A stretch of 64,000 nucleotides of DNA from Bacteroidales bacterium (GCA_028686425.1 JAQUBZ010000004.1:45774-109773); one strand, 5' to 3'; positions 19,119-29,197 are shown, numbered from the stretch's first letter. Notes: generated by a model from the letters alone, not told the origin. Program-made: numbers and translations.

Positions 19119-20414
19119 TTATCTGATTTTTAAAGTTACAACTGTTAAAACTGCCAAAAGAATAGATACAATCCAGAATCTGGTTACAATCTTGGCCTCA
19201 GGCAAAGCCCTTTTAGGGCGTTGAATGAGAGCAGGTACCCCTTCTTTCTGAAAATGGTGATGAAGAGGGGTCATTTTGAACACCCTTCTTCCTTCACCGT
19301 ATTTTTTACGTGTATATTTGAAGTAGCAACGTTGAATAATTACAGAAAGACTCTCTACGAAGAATATTCCGCAAAGTATAGGAAGCAGCAGCTCTTTTCT
19401 GATTAATATGGCACAAACTCCGATAATGCCTCCAAGTGCAAGACTTCCCGTGTCTCCCATAAATACTTGTGCAGGATACGAATTGTACCACAAAAAACCG
19501 AGCAGAGCTCCTATGAATGCTGCAAAAAATACGGTTATTTCGCCACTATTGGGAATATACATAATATTAAGGTATTCGGCATAGCCTACGTGCCCCGACA
19601 AATATGCAAGAATACCGAGTGTGGCTCCCACTATTGCCGAAATACCGGTTGCAAGCCCGTCCATTCCATCCGTAAGGTTTGTACCATTAGAACAAGCCGT
19701 TATGACAAATATGATTACAAGAATGTACATGAACCACTGAAAATGTTCCCCGAATTTGCCATCAAAAGGGGAGAGCCACTTATAATCGAACTCGTTGTTT
19801 TTGACAAAAGGGATGGTCGTCTTGGTATTGTTGCTCAAATCTTTAACGGTTGCTTCAGGAGCTTTTTCTCCATATCCGCTATATGCCGTGCTCTCCGAAA
19901 TTACGGAGTCGGATGTGTATTTTGCCGGTTGCTCTCTGAATCCCAAAGAGTTGCTGAAACACATTACAAGCCCTACAACGAGGCCGAGACATACCTGTCC
20001 CGCAATCTTGTATTTTCCGCTTAACCCCTCTTTTTTATGTTTGAATACCTTTATATAATCGTCAGCAAAGCCGAGGAGGCCGAGAGATACGGTGGTAAGT
20101 ATCAAAAGCAGAATATTTACGTTGGTTAAATCCCCAAACAATAAAATCGGTATAAGAATGGAAATGAGAATTATAATACCTCCCATGGTAGGGGTACCTT
20201 TTTTACTTATCTGTCCTTCAAGACCAAGATCTCGAATTTCCTCTCCAATTTGTTTTTTTTGGAGAAACAGGATGATTTTCTTGCCGATGAACATAGATGT
20301 GATAATAGCAACAATGCTGCAGCATATTGATCTGAAAGAGATATACTGCATAAGTCCTACTCCGGGGAAATCGAAATGATTGTTGTTAAAATATTCAAAT
20401 AAGTGGTACAACAT
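19119..20414 (-). CDS. mraY: phospho-N-acetylmuramoyl-pentapeptide transferase MraY
   Basis: A 431-residue integral membrane enzyme that moves phospho-MurNAc-pentapeptide onto undecaprenyl phosphate, forming lipid I. Catalytic Asp motifs are [20 protein letters not shown] and [12 protein letters not shown], with the [12 protein letters not shown] loop near the C-terminus. About 70 residues (near 160-230, around [13 protein letters not shown]) form an extra soluble loop compared with E. coli MraY; such an insert is, to my knowledge, common in Bacteroidetes. It is 11 bases after murE. Confidence 0.97.
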   Translation of the reverse strand: MLYHLFEYFNNNHFDFPGVGLMQYISFRSICCSIVAIITSMFIGKKIILFLQKKQIGEEIRDLGLEGQISKKGTPTMGGIIILISILIPILLFGDLTNVNILLLILTTVSLGLLGFADDYIKVFKHKKEGLSGKYKIAGQVCLGLVVGLVMCFSNSLGFREQPAKYTSDSVISESTAYSGYGEKAPEATVKDLSNNTKTTIPFVKNNEFDYKWLSPFDGKFGEHFQWFMYILVIIFVITACSNGTNLTDGMDGLATGISAIVGATLGILAYLSGHVGYAEYLNIMYIPNSGEITVFFAAFIGALLGFLWYNSYPAQVFMGDTGSLALGGIIGVCAILIRKELLLPILCGIFFVESLSVIIQRCYFKYTRKKYGEGRRVFKMTPLHHHFQKEGVPALIQRPKRALPEAKIVTRFWIVSILLAVLTVVTLKIR

Positions 20415-20425
20415 AAAATGTAAAT

Positions 20426-21874
20426 TTATAGTTCGTCAAATGTCTGTTGAATAACTTCTTTATCGTCAAAGTGATGTTTAACATCACCTATTATCTGGTA
20501 ATCTTCATGACCCTTGCCGGCCACAAGTATGATAGCTCCCTGATGAGCCATCATTATGGCCGCCCTTATAGCTTCACGGCGGTCGGTAATGAATAATGAT
20601 TTGCTTCTCGCCTTGATATCCATGCCGTCTTTGATGTCCTTTATTATCTCATCCGGATTTTCAAATCTCGGGTTATCTGATGTAACAATCACCTTGTCGG
20701 CATATTTGGCGGCAATCACTCCCATTTCAGGTCTTTTGGTCTTGTCTCTGTTGCCTCCGCATCCGAATACGCAAATCAATTCGTTATCTTTTCCCGTCTC
20801 TCTCAAAGTCTTGAGAGCATTTTCAAGAGCATCTGGTGTATGAGAATAGTCAACGACAGCGGTGACGTCTTTTCCTCCGCGCAAATATTCAAGCCTTCCG
20901 GCAACCGAATGAAGCGAACTCATCTTGACAAGCACTTCGTCCTTATCTGCACCCAACAATCTTGCACACGCATATACAGCCAACAGATTGTAAGCGTTGT
21001 GGTTACCGATAAATCTGCTCCATACCTGCACTCCGTCTAATTTAAGGAGCATGCCGTCAAGACTTTCTTCAATTATTTTGCAGTTGAAATCGGCAAGTGT
21101 CCTACATGAATATCTGTAGATGGATGCGACGGTGTTCTGAACCATTACATCACCATTCTTATCATCGATATTGGTAAGCGCAAAGGCATTTTCAGACAGT
21201 TGGTCAAAAAATGATTTCTTGCACCTGAGATACTCTGCAAATGTCTTGTGATAATCAAGATGATCGTGTGTCAAGTTGGAAAATATGCCGCCCTTGAAAT
21301 GCAGTCCGAATACCCTGTCCTGATCCAACGAGTGTGAGCTGACCTCCATAAAACAATATTCGGCACCCTTTTTTACCATTCTGTCCATCAACTCGTTTAT
21401 TTCGAGAGGATCTGGTGTTGTGTGGTCGGTTGCACATTTTTCGGTGCCGATATAATTGGCGATAGTAGATATCAGACCGCAGCAATATCCGAGCGATGTG
21501 AACAGATTATATAGCAGTGTAACCGTTGTGGTTTTGCCGTTTGTCCCTGTTATTCCAACCAGATTTAATTTTGAAGAGGGATGATCATAATAGTTGGCGG
21601 CTATTTGAGAGAGAGCCTTTCTGCTGTTTTCAACTTTTATTGAGGCAATGTGTTCAAAATCGAATTCGCCATCTTGATATACAATTGCCACAGCTCCGTT
21701 TTCGATGGCTTTGTCAATAAATTTGTGGCCGTCCGACTGAGTTCCGTTGACAGCAATAAACAACGAACCCGGTGTGCATTTGCGTGAGTCAAAGCAGACC
21801 GAATTTATCTCTATATCGATAGAGTTTCTACTCTCCTTGAAGGTGAGTCCCTGTAATAAGAGTGTCAGTTGCAT
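20426..21874 (-). CDS. murE: UDP-MurNAc-tripeptide synthetase MurE (meso-DAP type)
   Basis: A 482-residue Mur ligase adding the third peptide residue. ATP loop [19 protein letters not shown] near residue 110; C-terminal [15 protein letters not shown] contains DNPR, the motif of enzymes that add meso-diaminopimelate rather than lysine. The start [12 protein letters not shown] matches usual MurE N-termini, so its first 47 bases overlap the 3' end of ftsI in another frame, a long overlap for this cluster. The product is UDP-MurNAc-L-Ala-D-Glu-mDAP. Confidence 0.96.
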   Translation of the reverse strand: MQLTLLLQGLTFKESRNSIDIEINSVCFDSRKCTPGSLFIAVNGTQSDGHKFIDKAIENGAVAIVYQDGEFDFEHIASIKVENSRKALSQIAANYYDHPSSKLNLVGITGTNGKTTTVTLLYNLFTSLGYCCGLISTIANYIGTEKCATDHTTPDPLEINELMDRMVKKGAEYCFMEVSSHSLDQDRVFGLHFKGGIFSNLTHDHLDYHKTFAEYLRCKKSFFDQLSENAFALTNIDDKNGDVMVQNTVASIYRYSCRTLADFNCKIIEESLDGMLLKLDGVQVWSRFIGNHNAYNLLAVYACARLLGADKDEVLVKMSSLHSVAGRLEYLRGGKDVTAVVDYSHTPDALENALKTLRETGKDNELICVFGCGGNRDKTKRPEMGVIAAKYADKVIVTSDNPRFENPDEIIKDIKDGMDIKARSKSLFITDRREAIRAAIMMAHQGAIILVAGKGHEDYQIIGDVKHHFDDKEVIQQTFDEL

Positions 21875-23867
21875 AATCGGTTGATAATATTAATGTTATT
21901 GTTTTTTTGTCGGTTATTGTTCCAGGCTTGGGCTCTTGTGATGTGATTATGCCGCTACCTGAAAATGTGACGTTGTATCCTTTGTTTTCAAGTGTGAATA
22001 ATCCGTCTCTGAGCCCCATTCCAATCACATTCGGAATCCCCTGCAATGTATCATTGATGATATAATTATTGTATTCCTGAATCTCCGGACAGGCTCCTTT
22101 CTTGTATAGGATATTGTTCCATTCGGGAGAAGAAGCATATAATTTTTCGGCAATTTCCCTGACTACAGGAGCCGCCCATGTCCCTCCGTAAAAGTTCTGG
22201 TGTGTAAGACCGGTATAAACTACCACTATTACAGAATACTTTGGAGACTCGTAAGGAAAAAATCCTGCAAAAGTGGCCTGATGTTTCTTACGTCCGTTCC
22301 TGTCCATATATCCTCCACTTTCAAGTACTACTCTCGCTGTTCCAGTTTTTCCTGCAACCGCAACCTTACACCCCTTGAAAACGGTTTTTCCGGTTCCTTC
22401 TACAACTACTCCGCGAAGTGCTTTATGCAGTTCGGCGGCCGTTTCGTCCGAACAGACTTTGCCGATTGTTTCTGTGGGAAAATCCTTTATCACAGCTCCG
22501 TTTTTCCTGTAATTTCTAATTAAGTGAGGTTTGACCATTACTCCATTGTTTGCAATAGCGTTGTAATAACATATCGTATGAAGTGGAGTAAGTTCAAGTG
22601 TATAGCCCATAGCTATTTGAGGAAGATCCACGGGGGCCCATGACTTATCCTCAGGAGTTTTGATATGAGCTTTTACAAAACCGTTGATGTCAAAATCGTA
22701 ATTGTAACTGATTTTTACATCATTCAGTCGTTTGATAAATCGGGCCGGATTGTCATCGTAATATCGGGCTGCTGACATTCTGAATACATTGTTGGATGAA
22801 ATTTCAAATCCTCTCTGTATGGAAATCGAGTCATAAGATTTCAGATAATTGTCCGGAGGGAGGGCTCTTCCCCTATAACTCCACTGCACTACCGCCTTTA
22901 TTTTCTGATCTAATGTTACTTTCTTATCCTCAAGCAATACAGTGAGAGTTGCCAGCTTGAATACCGAGCCCGGCTCACCTTTACGTCCGATTGCGTAATT
23001 GTATGTTTCATCAAACCCGTCCTGTGTCTTTTCCATATTGACCAAAGCCTTGATTTCACCGGTACCTACTTCCATTACAATGGCAGTTCCTGCCATAATC
23101 ATATCGCTATTTTTGATGACTCTCAATAGGGCTGTTTCTGCAATGTCTTGAATGTCAACATTTATTGTAGTTTGAATGTCCGTTCCGTCAATAGGCGCAA
23201 CAGCAAGTTTCTCATTGTCCTGAATCCAATTGTTGTGTTCGGTCAGCTTCATCGGCTGAATACCGTTGGTTCCTCTCAATATACTGTCGCATTTCCCCTC
23301 TATGCCTATCTTTGGCCTTTCCTGATTGTTCCTGATATATCCGAGAGTTCTGTAAGCCAATCTGCCATACGGGTATTCGCGGTGCTCAAATTTCTCGACT
23401 TGCAATCCTCCTCGTCTCAGCCCTTTGTTCAAAATAGGAAAAGAGCTTACAGTTTTCATCTCCTGATAAGTAAGCAATCGCTTATTGATTACAGTATATC
23501 GTCTTTCTTCATTTCTCTGTGATGTAATCAGAAGTTTATATTGTGCGGCAGATTTGTCCTTATAAAACGATGCAAGCTTTATAGAGAGGGAATCGATGTT
23601 GGCGTTGAACAAAGTATCCGAAGCCTGCATACAATCCATGCAGATTCGGTATTCCGGAATAGAATAGGCCAAATATCTCCCATCATCGGAAAGAATACTG
23701 CCCCTCATGCACTCTACAACGTCATCCTTGGTTATTTTTTTTGTAACTCCTGATGTCGGATCCGGTTTATGGATAAACTGAAGGTCGATAATCCTCCCTA
23801 CTGCCACTATTCCCGCTATGAGAAGAAAGCAATAGACAATTCCTACACGTGCGATATTCATCTTCAT
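21828..23867 (-). CDS. ftsI: septal transpeptidase FtsI (PBP3-like) with PASTA domain
   Basis: A 679-residue class B penicillin-binding protein: a short cytoplasmic start, one membrane helix (about residues 8-26), a dimerisation/pedestal domain and a transpeptidase domain. Active-site motifs: EPGSVFKL (S301, K304), the SSN segment in ISSNNVFRMSAARYY, and AGKTGTARVV (K507). Residues of about 610-670 form one PASTA domain (IPNVIGMGLRDGLFTLENKG). It crosslinks septal peptidoglycan with FtsW. It overlaps the ftsL-like gene by 4 bases and murE by 47 bases. Confidence 0.96.
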   Translation of the reverse strand: MKMNIARVGIVYCFLLIAGIVAVGRIIDLQFIHKPDPTSGVTKKITKDDVVECMRGSILSDDGRYLAYSIPEYRICMDCMQASDTLFNANIDSLSIKLASFYKDKSAAQYKLLITSQRNEERRYTVINKRLLTYQEMKTVSSFPILNKGLRRGGLQVEKFEHREYPYGRLAYRTLGYIRNNQERPKIGIEGKCDSILRGTNGIQPMKLTEHNNWIQDNEKLAVAPIDGTDIQTTINVDIQDIAETALLRVIKNSDMIMAGTAIVMEVGTGEIKALVNMEKTQDGFDETYNYAIGRKGEPGSVFKLATLTVLLEDKKVTLDQKIKAVVQWSYRGRALPPDNYLKSYDSISIQRGFEISSNNVFRMSAARYYDDNPARFIKRLNDVKISYNYDFDINGFVKAHIKTPEDKSWAPVDLPQIAMGYTLELTPLHTICYYNAIANNGVMVKPHLIRNYRKNGAVIKDFPTETIGKVCSDETAAELHKALRGVVVEGTGKTVFKGCKVAVAGKTGTARVVLESGGYMDRNGRKKHQATFAGFFPYESPKYSVIVVVYTGLTHQNFYGGTWAAPVVREIAEKLYASSPEWNNILYKKGACPEIQEYNNYIINDTLQGIPNVIGMGLRDGLFTLENKGYNVTFSGSGIITSQEPKPGTITDKKTITLILSTDYATDTLITGTHLQGE

Positions 23868-24202
23868 GGCTGTTCTATTTTTATTCTTTTTGCAGGTTCG
23901 ACAGGAGGGTGGAGAGTGGAATTACACTCCTTTAACATATATTCTATTTTGCTTCTCTTATTTATACCTATAAGATCCAATGTCTTCTGATGGTAGTTTA
24001 TTTCCAACTCTTCAATTATCTTCTCATTTTTTTCGACATGCACAAGTTTGGATTCGACAGTAAGACTCCAGATAATGGTTCCGCAAATCAGTACGAACAC
24101 GTAGAAGATAAATCCTACATATTTGACCAATTTGTTGAAAATCTTGTCTCCACTGAAAAATCCAATGAATTTGTCGATAAGTCTATTTTGAGTTTCTGCC
24201 AT
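23864..24202 (-). CDS. ftsL: FtsL-like divisome protein
   Basis: A 112-residue bitopic protein with a cytoplasmic N-terminus of about 28 residues, one membrane helix (YVGFIFYVFVLICGTIIWSL) and a charged periplasmic region with coiled-coil character (KNEKIIEELEINYHQKT). Size, topology and position between rsmH and ftsI are those of FtsL; sequence conservation is too low to rely on. FtsL with FtsB and FtsQ activates FtsWI. It starts 2 bases after rsmH and its ATGA overlaps ftsI. Confidence 0.8.
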   Translation of the reverse strand: MAETQNRLIDKFIGFFSGDKIFNKLVKYVGFIFYVFVLICGTIIWSLTVESKLVHVEKNEKIIEELEINYHQKTLDLIGINKRSKIEYMLKECNSTLHPPVEPAKRIKIEQP

Positions 24203-24204
24203 AA

Positions 24205-25107
24205 TTATCTCCTTTGAGCTACTCTCAATTTTGCACTTCTCGCCCTCGTATTGGAAGCAATCTCTTCCTCGTCAGGGACGATAGGTTTTTTGTTGACCAT
24301 CATATAGGGCGAATATCCCTGTCCCATCAAATTTCTTTCAATCTCTCCCGATAATGTTCCGGATTTGAAGAAGTTTTTTACAATTCTATCTTCCAGAGAG
24401 TGGTATGTTATTACCGAAACCATTCCTCCCGTTTTGAGAGACTTGATCGCTCCTTTCATAAACCCTTCCAATGACTCCATCTCTCCGTTGACCTCAATCC
24501 TTAGTGCCTGATATATTTTAGCCAAATACTTATGCTCTGAAAATTTAGGCAGAACACTTTCAATCGCCCTGCCTAAATCGTCTGTTGTCTTTATCGGAGA
24601 AATGCTTCTACTTGCACAAATCAATCCCGCCACCTTCCTGCTGTTTTCAACCTCTCCGTAAATTCTGAAGATTTTTTCCAAATCTTCAATACTATAACTA
24701 TTAATAATCTCTTCCGCGCTTTTGCCTGCAAGGATATTCATCCTCATATCCAACGGAGCATCGAACCTAAAAGAAAATCCCCTTTCACAAGTGTCGAATT
24801 GGTGGGATGAAACCCCCAGATCGGCAAGAATTCCGTCAACAGAGTCGTATCCGTAATACCTTACATAATTATGAACAAACCTGAAATCATTGTGTACCAA
24901 AATCAGTCGTTTGTCATCAGGCGCATTTTTCAGGGCATCCGCATCCTTGTCAAATGCAATCAACACCCCATTTTTACCAAGTCTGCCGAGAATTTCCCTG
25001 CTATGCCCTCCACCTCCGAAAGTTGCATCAACATAAACTCCGTCTGCTTTTATAGCAAGAGCCGACACACTTTTTTCAAGTAGTACAGGTGTATGGTAGG
25101 TTGACAT
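24205..25107 (-). CDS. rsmH: 16S rRNA (cytosine-1402-N4)-methyltransferase RsmH
   Basis: A 300-residue SAM-dependent methyltransferase that N4-methylates C1402 in the ribosomal P site. Motif I is VDATFGGGGHSREIL near residue 27; GILADLGVSSHQFD, RGFSFRFDAPLDMRM, ALRIEVNGEMESLE and VITYHSLEDRIVKNFF are all family signatures. It lies 19 bases after mraZ and 2 bases before the ftsL-like gene, the standard dcw order. Confidence 0.97.
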   Translation of the reverse strand: MSTYHTPVLLEKSVSALAIKADGVYVDATFGGGGHSREILGRLGKNGVLIAFDKDADALKNAPDDKRLILVHNDFRFVHNYVRYYGYDSVDGILADLGVSSHQFDTCERGFSFRFDAPLDMRMNILAGKSAEEIINSYSIEDLEKIFRIYGEVENSRKVAGLICASRSISPIKTTDDLGRAIESVLPKFSEHKYLAKIYQALRIEVNGEMESLEGFMKGAIKSLKTGGMVSVITYHSLEDRIVKNFFKSGTLSGEIERNLMGQGYSPYMMVNKKPIVPDEEEIASNTRARSAKLRVAQRR

Positions 25108-25126
25108 TGTGCACCTCCTTTATTTA

Positions 25127-25570
25127 TTATCCGAGAATTTTCTCTGCGAGTGAAGCGAATTCATCGCTTCCAAGTCTCTGAGCCTCGAATTTCTCTTTGG
25201 CCCAGATTTCAATCATATAGTTGCTTCCGCTGAAGACAACCTCTTTTTTAATGCCTATAGCTTCCAGCAATGATTTGGGAATGCTAATTCTGCCGAGTTT
25301 TTCATCAGGTTCTATACGAGCTGTATCTCTCATATATTCTCTCCAAAAGATAGCATGTTCCCTGTTGAAAAAGTTCAGCCTTTTCTTAACCTCTTCCGAA
25401 TTTTGTTCCCATTCGGCGGAGGTGTACATTTCGAGGCAATCGGCGAATAACGATTTTTTGACGACAAAGCTGAAATCAGGCCCCTCTATAAGAGACTTGA
25501 ACGCCGAGGGGAAGATTAACCTCCCCTTGTCGTCAACTTTTGCCTTGTATTCGCCGATGAACGTCGCCAT
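25127..25570 (-). CDS. mraZ: transcriptional regulator MraZ
   Basis: A 147-residue protein with two AbrB-like MraZ repeats: FIGEYKAKVDDKGRLIFPSAF at the N-terminus and RIEPDEKLGRISIPKSLLEA from about residue 78. MraZ forms ring-shaped oligomers and, where studied, represses the dcw operon it heads by binding short direct repeats upstream. Here it is the first gene of the leftward run. Four direct repeats with 10-base period lie in its promoter (25611-25650). Confidence 0.95.
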   Translation of the reverse strand: MATFIGEYKAKVDDKGRLIFPSAFKSLIEGPDFSFVVKKSLFADCLEMYTSAEWEQNSEEVKKRLNFFNREHAIFWREYMRDTARIEPDEKLGRISIPKSLLEAIGIKKEVVFSGSNYMIEIWAKEKFEAQRLGSDEFASLAEKILG

Positions 25571-25598
25571 TCAAATATTGTGTTAATGATGTGTTGTG

Positions 25599-25632
25599 CA
25601 AAAATAGAAATACTTTTCCATATTTTTACAAA
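25599..25632 (-). promoter_or_regulatory. mraZ/dcw promoter
   Basis: On the minus strand TATTTTTG (25599-25606) matches the Bacteroidetes -7 consensus TAnnTTTG. TTTG at 25629-25632 is a fitting -33 element with a 22-base spacer. Transcription would start about 20 bases before the mraZ ATG. The candidate MraZ repeats cover the -33 element and the spacer. Confidence 0.6.
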
Positions 25633-25650
25633 TATTTACATTTTTTTCCA
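25611..25650 (-). promoter_or_regulatory. four 10-nt-phased direct repeats, candidate MraZ operator
   Basis: Read on the minus strand, four consecutive 10-base units start with TGGAA, TGTAA, TGTAA and TGGAA, at exact 10-base intervals. Known MraZ sites are direct repeats of TGGGN separated by 5 bases, the same period. The block overlaps the -33 element, where a repressor would act. The region is AT-rich, so chance similarity of the A-rich halves must be considered. Confidence 0.5.
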
Positions 25651-25710
25651 CAATTTTATCAACAAAAAATAAAAAATGGCTATATTGCACCGTCAAAAGG
25701 GGTTTTTACT

Positions 25711-27018
25711 ATGGAAAAAAAATTAAAAAGAGGAATAATATTAGGGAGTATTACTGCCCTCATCGCAATTTTGGGACTTATTTTATACTTTGTCATTCCC
25801 GAAAAGGGAGAGATTATCGATAAGGAGGAGATAAGTGAAGGTGTTAAAGATGAAAATATATACGAATACGGGATTCCCATCAACAAATACGATATACAGG
25901 AAGGGATAGTCAAAAGGGGGGATTTCTTTTCGACTATACTCAACAAGATGGGGATTTCCCAAAAGGAGATATACGATATTTCCCAAATTTCACAATCTGT
26001 GTTTGATGTGAAAAACATACAGATAGGTAACTCGTATCACGCTTATTTCACGAAAGAAGAACAACCTCGACTTGCATATTGGGTCTATGAAAAAAATGAC
26101 ATGTCGATGGTGATATATCAACTTATAGACACCGTAAAAGTTTCAGTGCTCGACAAAGAAGTTGTCACTACCACTAAATATGTCGAGGTTACAATTCAGA
26201 GTTCATTGTGGGAGGATACGCAAAAAGCGGGAGTGACACCGCTGTTGGCCATAAAACTTTCAGACATATATGCTTGGAGCATCGATTTTTTCGGGTTGCA
26301 GAAAGGGGACTCTTTCAGTGCCGTATATAATGAAGTGACTTGTGAGGGAAAGATTATGGATGTCAATGAAGTATATTATTCCGTCTTCAAAAATTCGGGT
26401 AAAGAATACAAATGTTTCTATTTTGAGGAAGAAGGAACTGTCAACAGATATTGGAATGAAAAAGGGGAGAGCATGAGAAAATCTTTTCTAAAAGCTCCTC
26501 TTAAATATTTTTCGAGGATAAGTTCGGGGTTTTCGTATGCAAGAAGACACCCGATCACCCGTATTGTAAGACCTCATACAGGAATAGACTATGCTGCTCC
26601 GAAAGGTACTCCCGTTATGAGTATAGGCGATGGTGTGGTTGTAGAAAAGGGTTATAAAGGGGGAGGGGGCAATACCGTAAAAATCAAGCATAATTCGGTT
26701 TACACTTCGGCATATCTGCACTTGTCTAAATATGGAGCGGGTATCAAGGCCGGTTCACGTGTCTCTCAAGGGCAGATAATAGGATATGTAGGAAGTACGG
26801 GAGCCTCGACAGGCCCTCATCTTGATTTCAGAATATGGAAAAACGGAACTCCCATCAATCCCCTGAAAATGGAATCTCCTCCTGCCGAACCAATCAGTCA
26901 GGCTCATCTTCAACAATTTGAACAGCAGAAACGACAAGCCGCAGAACAAGCATCCCGATTACAAATATCGGAAATATATCATGAGATGATTCTCGCTCCG
27001 CTGGGCGATTCCATCTAA
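25711..27018 (+). CDS. M23 family peptidase (LytM-like), membrane-anchored
   Basis: A 435-residue protein with an N-terminal membrane anchor (about residues 8-28, IILGSITALIAILGLILYF), a periplasmic region with OapA/LysM-like features and an M23 domain from about residue 275. M23 enzymes cut peptide crosslinks in peptidoglycan or activate amidases. The first zinc motif HTGIDYAAPKGTPV is present; the second, normally HxH, reads GPHLDF, so a zinc-ligand His is replaced by Asp. The open frame reaches upstream to 25591, but the ATG at 25711 directly precedes the anchor and is preferred. It is divergent from mraZ, and its 3' end is 4 bases from the convergent gene. Confidence 0.9.
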   Translation: MEKKLKRGIILGSITALIAILGLILYFVIPEKGEIIDKEEISEGVKDENIYEYGIPINKYDIQEGIVKRGDFFSTILNKMGISQKEIYDISQISQSVFDVKNIQIGNSYHAYFTKEEQPRLAYWVYEKNDMSMVIYQLIDTVKVSVLDKEVVTTTKYVEVTIQSSLWEDTQKAGVTPLLAIKLSDIYAWSIDFFGLQKGDSFSAVYNEVTCEGKIMDVNEVYYSVFKNSGKEYKCFYFEEEGTVNRYWNEKGESMRKSFLKAPLKYFSRISSGFSYARRHPITRIVRPHTGIDYAAPKGTPVMSIGDGVVVEKGYKGGGGNTVKIKHNSVYTSAYLHLSKYGAGIKAGSRVSQGQIIGYVGSTGASTGPHLDFRIWKNGTPINPLKMESPPAEPISQAHLQQFEQQKRQAAEQASRLQISEIYHEMILAPLGDSI

Positions 27019-27022
27019 CCCC

Positions 27023-29191
27023 TTATTTTGCTTCGATATTGACAAAAGTCTGCCATTGTGTGGTAGCTTTGTATATGTCCACACTTTCCGATGGAACTTT
27101 CAAAATGCAGGTCTCCTTGTTTATTCCCATAAAAGGATCGGAAACGAGCTGAGGCGGAGTGGTGGCATTGCAAATCAGTACTTTCATTCCGCTGCAATCC
27201 ATCAACGCATTGTAGTCTATTCTCGTAATCTGTGCCGGTATTGTAAAAGTGGTCAATGATGTGCATCCTCTAATCAGATTGTTGTCAATAACTGTAACGG
27301 CACTCGGTATCTCTATGGAAGTGAGCGCTGTACAGTATGCAAATGCTGCACCTCCGATGGAATAGACACTATTCGGAATAGATACCGACACAAGCGATTT
27401 GCAATCATAGAATGCATTTGATCCTATAATTGTCACTCCTGAAGGAATACTTATGCTTTTCAGGCCGCTTCCGTTAAATGCATCAGTACCGATACTCCTC
27501 ACACTTCCGTCGAATACAACGCTTGTCAATGATAAACACCCTTTAAAGGTTGACTGCGAAATGACGGAGACATTTTGCGGAATGTTGATGGAAACAATTC
27601 CCGAATTATAGAAAGCATAACTGTCTATCGTTCTTACATTGCTTGGCAATGAGACGACTTTCAGGCTTGAGCATCCTGAGAATGTATATTGGCGTATTGT
27701 TACGAGTGTCTCAGGAAATACGACTTCGGAAAGATTGATACAATTGTTGAAAGCGTAGTGATTAATGGTATTCAGCCTTGAAGGGAGCACCATACGTTTG
27801 AGCTTCTCCATTCCCACTCCGTCATTCGAGAACGAACCGTATGGGAGTGATGTGTTTGAGAGCTGACTGAAATCGATAAGTTCGACATTTATAAGATTAT
27901 CCCTTATAAAATATATATCATTGTCGCGCACTTCTCCCGATACAATTATCTTCTTGACTGAGTTATATTCACTGACATCGAAATAATTTTGAAGAGTGCC
28001 TGCAGCGGCAAGCTTGACATAATATACACCATCTGCAGTCTGAACCACCGTCAATGTGTCGGATACAGCCTTTTCACTATTGAAAAATTCAACCATACCC
28101 GTTCTGAATACTTCTGTATCGGACCCCTCAAAATGAGATACTTTGAAAGTGTAATCCGTTGCAGATATTGCTTTTGGGGATACTATTGAAAGCCAACTCC
28201 GAGCTTCTCCCAATATTGAATACGATACGGGAACATTGGAGTTCACACTGACATCTATTGTCTGCTCTTTGGAATCAAGTTGAAAATATGAATTTGCCAG
28301 AGTAAGATAGTTAGTCTGATCCTGTGTGATTATGACACTGTCCCTGAAAGCTGAAGATGTTCCGACAAACAATATATATGCTTCTCTCCAACTGTCATCG
28401 ACATTTCTGCTGATCTCAAAGGTGTGATGATACCCTTTCAATGCTTTGGTCGATTGCGTGTTTTCTTTTATCCATGATGTAAATTCGGCAGGGATATATA
28501 CTTGATAGTCAATATTTGTGACCACATCTACTTCGACAGATCCACCTTCGGTCGGGAGGGTGAACCCATGTGATGAAATTGAAAAATAATCTTCCTGAGT
28601 TTGAATGACAGTGATTTCCTTGACATATTGGGCGGATGTAGATTGAATAATAATCTTGGCCTCCCTTGTTGTGTAAATATCGGGATTTGCATTAACTTCA
28701 AAATAGAGAGTATTGCTCGAAAGAGCCTTTGTCCGTGTAATCCAATCACATTGAATATCCACCAGAAAGTCAATATTGGAAACCACATTGACAGGGATGA
28801 CCCCGCCTTCGCTCGGAATCGTATAGGTGTCATGATTTATCAATAACGTATCGTTCTGGGATTGGTGAATGGTTATTTTGTGATTGAGTTTTTTGGAATC
28901 GGAATATATGGAGAAAGACCCTTCTCTTTGTCCGAAAGTTCTGTTTTGGACTACAGAAAATTCAACCTCATTGTCATCGGAAGCTACCCCCTGTGTAGTG
29001 GTAACTGTAATCCACGCATCATTTGATTTGATTTCCCAGTAGTAATTGCTCTTGAACGAGACAACTCCTTTACCTCCGTATTCATCAAAATCAAAATCGG
29101 ACTGTTCAACAATAATGTAAGGTTCAGGCTTGCATCCTGTAATTTGCAGGGCAATCCATATAATGGACAAAAATAGAAAGAGTCGCTTCAT
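27023..29191 (-). CDS. surface lipoprotein with BACON domains and BspA-like leucine-rich repeats
   Basis: A 722-residue predicted lipoprotein (lipobox LQITGC, Cys20). Residues of about 30-390 form four consecutive BACON-type beta domains, recognisable by pieces such as WEIKSNDAWITVTTTQG and repeated ITVIQTQ/VTIHQSQ ends. From about residue 395 to the end are BspA/LRR_5 repeats (FNNCINLSEVVFPETLVTI, FSGCSSLKVVSLP, and so on). BACON domains are associated with carbohydrate or mucin binding and BspA repeats with adhesion, so a surface-exposed binding protein is likely. No enzymatic domain is visible. It converges with the M23 gene and is followed upstream by mscL. Confidence 0.85.
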   Translation of the reverse strand: MKRLFLFLSIIWIALQITGCKPEPYIIVEQSDFDFDEYGGKGVVSFKSNYYWEIKSNDAWITVTTTQGVASDDNEVEFSVVQNRTFGQREGSFSIYSDSKKLNHKITIHQSQNDTLLINHDTYTIPSEGGVIPVNVVSNIDFLVDIQCDWITRTKALSSNTLYFEVNANPDIYTTREAKIIIQSTSAQYVKEITVIQTQEDYFSISSHGFTLPTEGGSVEVDVVTNIDYQVYIPAEFTSWIKENTQSTKALKGYHHTFEISRNVDDSWREAYILFVGTSSAFRDSVIITQDQTNYLTLANSYFQLDSKEQTIDVSVNSNVPVSYSILGEARSWLSIVSPKAISATDYTFKVSHFEGSDTEVFRTGMVEFFNSEKAVSDTLTVVQTADGVYYVKLAAAGTLQNYFDVSEYNSVKKIIVSGEVRDNDIYFIRDNLINVELIDFSQLSNTSLPYGSFSNDGVGMEKLKRMVLPSRLNTINHYAFNNCINLSEVVFPETLVTIRQYTFSGCSSLKVVSLPSNVRTIDSYAFYNSGIVSINIPQNVSVISQSTFKGCLSLTSVVFDGSVRSIGTDAFNGSGLKSISIPSGVTIIGSNAFYDCKSLVSVSIPNSVYSIGGAAFAYCTALTSIEIPSAVTVIDNNLIRGCTSLTTFTIPAQITRIDYNALMDCSGMKVLICNATTPPQLVSDPFMGINKETCILKVPSESVDIYKATTQWQTFVNIEAK

Positions 29192-29197
29192 GGCTGG

